DNA from: an alpha proteobacterium 3107
GTDB taxonomy: Bacteria > Pseudomonadota > Alphaproteobacteria > Rhodobacterales > Rhodobacteraceae
NCBI GenBank assembly: GCA_001483205.1
Contig: JPPB01000295.1
Span: forward strand, 1 to 9,605
Direction: 5' to 3'
Length of the DNA stretch: 9,605 nucleotides
In this document: in pieces, positions 6,031 through 9,605 of the stretch
Layout: every line of letters begins with the position of its first letter
Position numbering within the stretch: position 1 is the first letter of the stretch
Program-made: the position numbers and the translations under genes
The notes under the pieces: model-generated
Database searches by the model: none
Seen by the model: the letters and a program-made list of their open reading frames with translations, nothing else
What the model was told of the DNA's origin: nothing

Positions 6031-6682
6031 CAGGGCTTATCCGCGGATAAGGGTGTATTGCCACTCAAATGTCCCGCCCGGTCGCAAGACCGGGCAGCGC
6101 CTGCCTGCCCCCCGGCAGACGCTTGAGTTCCGCCCGCCCAGGCAGGCGGCTGCCCGGCTCAGCCAATATACAGAGGTCTTTACCCGCGGATAAGGGGGGC
6201 CGGGGGCGACTCACCGTTTCTGTGAAAAGACCTCTGCATAAGGGCATATGGCCTGACGCCCGGATTTTGAGTCCAGGTTCCGGCCCTTATCCCGCCCGGT
6301 CGCAAGACCGGGCCGCGCCTGCCTGCCCCCCACGGGGCGGCGCGTTTGCGCCTACCGTGCGGGCCGGACGCGGCCTTTCGGGTTGTTCTCTGCATCTGTC
6401 CCGGCAGGCGGCTGCCCGGCCCGGCCAATAGGTCAGCGATGCTGCCCTTATCCGCGGATAAGCCTCAACCTTACCCGCGGATAAGGGTGCATCACCCCCC
6501 AAATGTCCCGCCCGGTCGCAAGACCGGGCCGCACCGACCCGCCCCCCCACGGGGTGGCGCGTTCGCGCCTACCGTGCGGGCCGGACGCGGCCTTCCGAGA
6601 TGTTCACGCCTCTGTCCCGCCAAACCATCCGCCCGGCCCGGCCAATAGGTCATATGCCTTTGCCCTTATCCGCGGATAAGGG
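6031..6682. repeat. Repeat array 1, palindrome-anchored modular repeats
   Basis: This fills nearly all of the 713-bp gap between the desaturase and the EamA gene; I see no credible gene in it. Palindrome CTTATCCGCGGATAAG lies at 6036-6051, 6447-6462 and 6665-6680, and variants with ACCCG or TTTACC in the left arm at 6179-6194 and 6470-6485. The hairpin CCCGGTCGCAAGACCGGG lies at 6077-6094, 6295-6312 and 6511-6528. A second shared stretch containing TTTCTGTGAAAAGACCTCTGCA is at about 6219-6240. Between palindromes the units differ in length and in which modules they carry. Short open frames across it encode Arg/Pro/Gly-rich peptides that repeat between units and look like translated repeat, not protein genes. 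Confidence 0.85.
6470..6680. repeat. Complete short-form repeat unit
   Basis: This is one full unit bounded by the palindrome variant at 6470-6485 and the exact palindrome at 6665-6680. In order it holds the CAAATGTCCCGCC link, the GCAA-loop hairpin (6511-6528), CCCC-AC-GGGG, a GGCGCG-TT-CGCGCC hairpin, GGGCCGGACGCGGCC, the link CCTCTGTCCC, and a CCGCCCGGCCCGG..AATAGGTCA end. The unit at 8091-8343 has the same order with an extra 44-bp module. Confidence 0.75.
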
Positions 6683-6720
6683 GGGCTGGACACGGCGCGT
6701 CGCGCGGGCGAAGAACGGGC

Positions 6721-7638
6721 ATGGCGGCCTGGGTCTATGTCACAATCGCGGCGGCATTCGCGCAAAACCTGCGCTTCATGCTGCAAAAGCACCTGCGTGC
6801 GGTGGCGCTGTCCACCACGGGCGCAACATTCGCCCGTTTCGCCTTTTCCGCGCCGCTGGTCTGGGGGCTGGTCCTGATCTATGCGCGGCTGACGGGACAG
6901 GGGGTGCCGCCCGTGCCGCCCGTGCCCGGCGGCTTCTGGGCCTATGCGCTTGGCGGCGGGCTGGCGCAAATTCTGGCCACCATGTGCGTGCTGGCGCTGT
7001 TCGGGCGGCGGAATTTCGCCGTCGGGATCACCTTCAAGAAAACCGAGGTTCTGCAAACCGCCCTGATCGGGCTGATCGTTCTGGGCGAGGGCGTCTCGCC
7101 GCTTGCGCTTGTGGCGATTGCCATCGGCTTTGTCGGGGTGGTGCTGTTGTCGCGTCCGCCCGAGGCCGCACCGGGGGGGATGGCGCGCCTGTTCAACCGG
7201 GCGTCCGGTCTGGGGCTGCTGTCGGGGCTGCTGTTCGGGGTTTCGGCGATTGGCTATCGGGGGGCGTCGCTGTCGCTGCCTGCGGGGGATGTGATCCTGC
7301 GCGCGGGGCTGACGCTGGCCATCGTTACGACCTATCAGACGCTGATCATGGCGGCCTGGATGGGGTGGCGCGAGCGTGGCGAGATCGCCCGTGTTCTGCG
7401 CAACTGGCGGGTGGCCGGTCTGGTCGGGCTGACCAGCATGATCGGCAGTTTCTGCTGGTTCGTGGCCTTTACCCTGCAAAATGCCGCCTATGTGAAGGCG
7501 CTGGGGCAGGTGGAGCTGATTTTCAGCTTTCTGACCGGGGTGGTGGTGTTCAGGGAAAGGACGAGCAGGCGGGAGATCGGGGCAATGGTGCTGATCGCAC
7601 TGAGCGTTGTCGTGCTGGCGCTGGCGGTGGCCGTTTAG
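6721..7638 (+). CDS. EamA/DMT superfamily transporter
   Basis: A 305-residue drug/metabolite-type permease of the inner membrane, with about ten hydrophobic helices in two halves. The first half runs from AAWVYVTIAAAFAQNLRFMLQK to VGVVLLSRP, and the second from LGLLSGLLFGVSAIGYRGASL to the C-terminal ALSVVVLALAVAV. The DMT-type pattern is visible in ITFKKTEVLQTALIGLIVLGEGVSP and in the matching second-half AYVKALGQVELIFSFLTGVVVFRE. Length matches the family. The substrate cannot be inferred; members export amino acids, nucleobases or other metabolites. Only 40 bp separate the last palindrome of array 1 (6665-6680) from the ATG, so its promoter, not identified, must lie in or next to repeat sequence. 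The ribosome site is weak (GAAGAACGGG). Its stop lies 9 bp from the 3' end of the convergent tRNA-Leu. Confidence 0.9.
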   Translation: MAAWVYVTIAAAFAQNLRFMLQKHLRAVALSTTGATFARFAFSAPLVWGLVLIYARLTGQGVPPVPPVPGGFWAYALGGGLAQILATMCVLALFGRRNFAVGITFKKTEVLQTALIGLIVLGEGVSPLALVAIAIGFVGVVLLSRPPEAAPGGMARLFNRASGLGLLSGLLFGVSAIGYRGASLSLPAGDVILRAGLTLAIVTTYQTLIMAAWMGWRERGEIARVLRNWRVAGLVGLTSMIGSFCWFVAFTLQNAAYVKALGQVELIFSFLTGVVVFRERTSRREIGAMVLIALSVVVLALAVAV

Positions 7639-7647
7639 AGGCGGGAC

Positions 7648-7733
7648 TGGTGCGGGCGGCGGGACTCGAACCCGCATGGCATATCTGCCCGGAGATTTTA
7701 AGTCTCCTGTGTCTACCGTTCCACCACGCCCGC
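7648..7733 (-). tRNA. tRNA-Leu (anticodon UAA)
   Basis: The minus strand gives an 86-nt cloverleaf with encoded CCA (7648-7650). The acceptor stem GCGGGCG pairs with CGCCCGC, the anticodon stem-loop is GGAGA-CTTAAAA-TCTCC, the long class II variable arm is typical of leucine tRNAs, and the T-arm is GCGGG-TTCGAGT-CCCGC. Anticodon TAA (UAA) reads UUA codons, which are rare in such a GC-rich genome. A possible -10, TATACA on the minus strand (plus 7768-7773), would start transcription about 28 bases upstream; no good -35 accompanies it. Repeat array 2 begins about 70 bp upstream of the tRNA. Confidence 0.97.
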
Positions 7734-8090
7734 GTGCTGGCGGTGACCATACCCGCTTTGTCCGGGCTGTATAGCGGAAATCCGGCGAATCCGGTTATGG
7801 TGTTTGTATAAGAGTGCATTGGTGGCCAACCCGTCCCGCCCGGTCGCAAGACCGGGCCGCGCTGCGTTACCCCTCAATGGGGTGGCGTGGCGCGCGCCCC
7901 CTTGTCGGGCCGGGCGCGGCCTTCCGGGCTGTTCACGCTTCTGTCCCGGCAAACAGAGCCACACCTTACCCGCGGATAAGGGTGTTGCTTCCGGGGGCAG
8001 TGCGCCGTTCCTGTGAAAAGACCTCTGTATAAGGGTGCATCGGCGGTCAACCCATCCGCCCGGCCCGGCGAATAGGTCAGAGGTTATGCC

Positions 8091-8343
8091 CTTATCCGCG
8101 GATAAGGGTGTATCGCCACTCAAATGTCCCGCCCGGTCGTAAGACCGGGCCGCGCCGACCCGCCCCCCACGGGGCGGCGCGTTTGCGCCCCCCGTGCGGG
8201 CCGGTCGCGGCCCTTCGGGGTGTTCGCGCACTCCCCCGAGTGGGCCGGACGCGGCCTTCCGAGATGTTCGCGCCTCTGTCCCGGCAACCCGTCCGCCCGA
8301 CCCGGCGAATAGGTCAGAGGTTGTGCCCTTATCCGCGGATAAG
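8091..8343. repeat. Complete long-form repeat unit with internal duplication
   Basis: This has the same module order as 6470-6680 and is bounded by two exact palindromes, each part of a 20-bp perfect palindrome CCCTTATCCGCGGATAAGGG (8089-8108 and 8326-8345). It differs by an extra 44-bp module: GGGCCGGTCGCGGCC.. at 8198-8241 is followed by its homologue GGGCCGGACGCGGCC.. from 8242. The hairpin loop here is GTAA and not GCAA. Confidence 0.75.
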
Positions 8344-8390
8344 GGTGTATCGCCACTCAAATGTCCCGCCCGGTCGCAAGACCGGGCCGC

Positions 8391-8445
8391 GCCGTCATTT
8401 GGCTCCGCCCGTTCGGGCCTGAAACGGTCCACCGGACCGTTTCCG
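8391..8445. repeat. 55-bp hairpin direct repeat, copy 1
   Basis: It is identical to 8494-8548 except for one base (GGGCCT versus GGCCCT). It contains a perfect hairpin: GAAACGGTCC (8421-8430), loop ACC, GGACCGTTTC (8434-8443). Confidence 0.85.
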
Positions 8446-8493
8446 CGTCGTCCCACCCCTCAATGGGGTGGGCGGCGCGCGCCCCCCATACAG

Positions 8494-8548
8494 GCCGTCA
8501 TTTGGCTCCGCCCGTTCGGCCCTGAAACGGTCCACCGGACCGTTTCCG
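8494..8548. repeat. 55-bp hairpin direct repeat, copy 2, at the 3' end of yebC
   Basis: The second copy lies 103 bp after the first, with its 10-bp-stem hairpin at 8524-8546. On the minus strand it is the first strong hairpin after the yebC stop, 24 bases downstream. It could therefore protect or end the yebC transcript, although no T-run follows. A third, truncated relative enters at 9562-9605 at the window edge. Confidence 0.85.
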
Positions 8549-8569
8549 AGACGGGCCTCACCCCACCGC

Positions 8570-9316
8570 TCACGGCGAAAGCTGCGCCAGAACCTCGTCC
8601 GGGGCCTCGGCATTCGCCGTCACCCGCTGGATGTCGTCATCTTCCTCCAGCGCCTCGACCAACCGCATCAGCCGCGTCATCCCGTCAAGATCGACCGTGG
8701 TCGTGGTGACCGGTTTCCAGATCAGCCGGGCGGTCTCTGATTCGCCCAGCGTCGCCTCCAGCGCCCCGGCGACCTCTGCCAACGCCGTATCCGCGCACCG
8801 GATCACATGCCCGTCATCGGCACTGTCCACATCCTCGGCCCCGGCCTCAATCGCCGCCATCATCACCGTCTCGGCATCCCCTGCCGCCACCGGATAGCCG
8901 ACCTCCCCCATGCGCTCGAACAGGAACGCGACCGAGCCGGTCTCGCCCAGACTGCCGCCATGCTTGCCAAAGGTCGAGCGCACGGTCGAGGCAGTGCGGT
9001 TCCGGTTGTCGGTCATCGCCTCGACGATCAGCGCGACGCCCCCCGGCCCGTAGCCCTCATAGCGGATTTCCTCATAGGCGTCGCCCTCGCCCCCCACCGC
9101 CTTGCGGATCGCGCGTTCGATATTGTCCTTGGGCATCGAGTTCGCCCGCGCCTCTTTCACCGCCAGCCGCAGGCGCGGGTTCCGGTCCGGGTCCGGGTCA
9201 CCCATCCGGGCGGCAACGGTGATTTCCTTCGACAGCTTCGAGAACAGCCGGGAGCGCACGGCGTCCTGCCGCCCCTTGCGGTGCTGGATATTTGCCCATT
9301 TGGAATGGCCCGCCAT
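8570..9316 (-). CDS. yebC: YebC/PmpR (TACO1) family protein
   Basis: A 248-residue cytoplasmic protein of the YebC/PmpR/TACO1 family. Members have been described both as transcription regulators (PmpR) and, more recently, as ribosome-associated factors that relieve stalling on proline-rich stretches. The N-terminal signature [28 protein letters not shown] is intact, followed by [19 protein letters not shown] and [12 protein letters not shown]. The middle shows [36 protein letters not shown], and the acidic end [15 protein letters not shown] is typical. Length matches the family. ATG 9316 is supported by GAGGAG (plus 9323-9328) six bases upstream; the longer opening to 9532 reads through the promoter and repeat DNA and is rejected. 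It is monocistronic here, with no ruvC neighbour visible. Confidence 0.97.
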   Translation of the reverse strand: MAGHSKWANIQHRKGRQDAVRSRLFSKLSKEITVAARMGDPDPDRNPRLRLAVKEARANSMPKDNIERAIRKAVGGEGDAYEEIRYEGYGPGGVALIVEAMTDNRNRTASTVRSTFGKHGGSLGETGSVAFLFERMGEVGYPVAAGDAETVMMAAIEAGAEDVDSADDGHVIRCADTALAEVAGALEATLGESETARLIWKPVTTTTVDLDGMTRLMRLVEALEEDDDIQRVTANAEAPDEVLAQLSP

Positions 9317-9350
9317 CGGGTGCTCCTCGACCGGGAAAGGTGTTCGGGCC

Positions 9351-9380
9351 TCTATAGTCCACGGGCGGGGCGGGCCGCAA
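9351..9380 (-). promoter_or_regulatory. Candidate sigma-70 promoter of yebC
   Basis: On the minus strand TTGCGG (9375-9380) and TATAGA (9351-9356) are 18 bp apart. The expected start is near 9344, giving a leader of about 28 bases that contains the GAGGAG ribosome site. Confidence 0.5.
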
Positions 9381-9401
9381 GCGGGACCGGATTGTCCGTT
9401 T

Positions 9402-9417
9402 ATGCAGAGGTCTGCAT
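9402..9417. repeat. Palindrome ATGCAGA-GG-TCTGCAT upstream of yebC
   Basis: Seven-base arms flank GG. The half-site is the same motif found in the repeats as ACCTCTGCAT (841-850, 2121-2130 with one change, and 6231-6240). It lies about 22 bp upstream of the candidate yebC -35, so it could be an operator, or the edge of repeat block 3. Confidence 0.5.
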
Positions 9418-9425
9418 GATGGCGT

Positions 9426-9605
9426 AGCCGGGCGCTGCTTTTCGGACGGGTTGCGCATCTGTTCGGGCAAGGGGTGTCGCTTATCCGCGGATAAGGGCAG
9501 CACCTCTGACCTATTGGCGCGTCAGTGGCCAAACCGTCCGCCCGGCGGAACGCCGGGCAGCGCCTTGGGGCTCCGCCCGTTCGGCCCTGAAACGGTCCCC
9601 CGGAC
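9426..9605. repeat. Repeat block 3, continues beyond the right edge
   Basis: GGGCGCTGCTTTTCGGACGGG..CATCTGTTCGGGCAAG (9431-9470) resembles the unit end at about 7910-7955. The exact palindrome follows at 9480-9495. Next comes CACCTCTGACCTATTGGCGC, the inverted relative of the AATAGGTCAG module at 6427-6437, then GCCAAACCGTCCGCCCGG (9528-9545), a hairpin CCCGGCG-GAA-CGCCGGG (9541-9557), and the start of the GGCTCCGCCCGTTCGG module, cut by the window end. Confidence 0.75.

Larger units (their letters stand above)
7804..8548. repeat. Repeat array 2, palindrome-anchored modular repeats
   Basis: This occupies most of the 836-bp gap between tRNA-Leu and yebC; no credible gene is seen. Palindromes lie at 7965-7980 (variant CTTACC), 8091-8106 and 8328-8343. 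Tetraloop hairpins lie at 7839-7856, 8132-8149 (loop GTAA) and 8369-8386. The stretch 7965-8036 matches 6179-6250 in array 1, including TGTGAAAAGACCTCTG. The start near TGTATAAGAGTGCATTGG (7805-7822) resembles 8025-8042. The right end consists of two copies of a 55-bp hairpin repeat. Minus-strand open frames across it give recurring Arg/Pro/Gly-rich peptides and are judged non-coding. Confidence 0.85.

Noticed and set aside
5006..6064. 352-codon minus-strand open frame opposite the desaturase
   Set aside because: It is a shadow of GC-rich codons of the desaturase, which has all three histidine boxes on the plus strand; the peptide is His/Pro/Gln-rich with no recognisable domain.
6069..6648. 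Several 80-120 codon open frames across array 1 on both strands
   Set aside because: They encode Arg/Pro/Gly/Ala-rich peptides whose recurring phrases follow the DNA repeats and continue in several frames; no domain or plausible ribosome site. They are translated repeat DNA.
6604..7677. 357-codon minus-strand open frame opposite the EamA gene
   Set aside because: It is antisense to a clear ten-helix transporter, has low-complexity Gln/Pro/Arg/His-rich composition, and begins and ends in repeat or tRNA sequence.
8091..8106. Palindrome read as two inverted DnaA boxes (TTATCC...GGATAA)
   Set aside because: Each half matches TTATCCACA at only seven of nine bases, the copies are scattered among unrelated genes, and no dnaA, repA or parA neighbour or AT-rich unwinding region is present.
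7713..8456. 247-codon minus-strand open frame across array 2
   Set aside because: It spans several repeat units and reads into the tRNA-Leu gene; the peptide is composed of repeated segments (RSCDRAGHLSGDTPLSADKG) generated by the palindrome and hairpin modules.
7804..8548. CRISPR array
   Set aside because: Repeat intervals are irregular (about 20 to 280 bp), the sequences between palindromes are themselves related, and no cas gene is present.
9317..9532. Extended yebC N-terminus up to 9532
   Set aside because: The added 72 codons cross the predicted promoter and a repeat palindrome, while MAGHSKW at 9316 is the canonical family start with a good ribosome site.

Overview
The window is GC-rich chromosomal DNA from an alphaproteobacterium. 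The rplM-rpsI sequences (S9 with an Ala-rich N-terminal extension), the alphaproteobacterial-type RND permease end and the general gene style fit the Rhodobacterales (Rhodobacter/Paracoccus relatives). I cannot name a species from the sequence alone. No phage, plasmid, transposase or CRISPR gene is visible.

Layout, left to right: the 3' end of an RND efflux permease (2-802, +); an AT-rich leader and the ribosomal protein pair rplM-rpsI (1073-2049, +), closed by a strong intrinsic terminator; a SulP-type anion transporter with a C-terminal STAS domain (about 2280-3857, +); a convergent XRE-type regulator of unrecognised C-terminal type (3892-4752, -); divergent from it a translationally coupled pair, a DUF2061 small membrane protein and a three-histidine-box fatty acid desaturase (4861-6007, +); a first repeat array (6031-6682); an EamA/DMT transporter (6721-7638, +); tRNA-Leu(UAA) on the minus strand (7648-7733); a second repeat array (7804-8548); yebC on the minus strand (8570-9316) with its promoter; and a third repeat block running off the right edge (9402-9605).

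The genes are mostly ordinary. The most unusual content is non-coding: a family of modular, strongly structured repeats filling two gaps of 700-830 bp and leaving fragments in most other intergenic gaps. It is anchored by the palindrome CTTATCCGCGGATAAG (six exact copies and three one- or two-base variants). It also carries a GNRA-type tetraloop hairpin CCCGGTC-GCAA-GACCGGG (five exact copies, one GTAA-loop copy, and one copy with compensating stem changes), and a second hairpin module GAAACGGTCC-ACC-GGACCGTTTC. The copies vary in module order and length, which suggests a REP/BIME-like or MITE-like non-autonomous family, or a family of structured RNAs. I do not recognise it as a named family.

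The second item of interest is the regulator/DUF2061/desaturase module, whose divergent layout suggests local control of membrane lipid unsaturation. That functional link is an inference.
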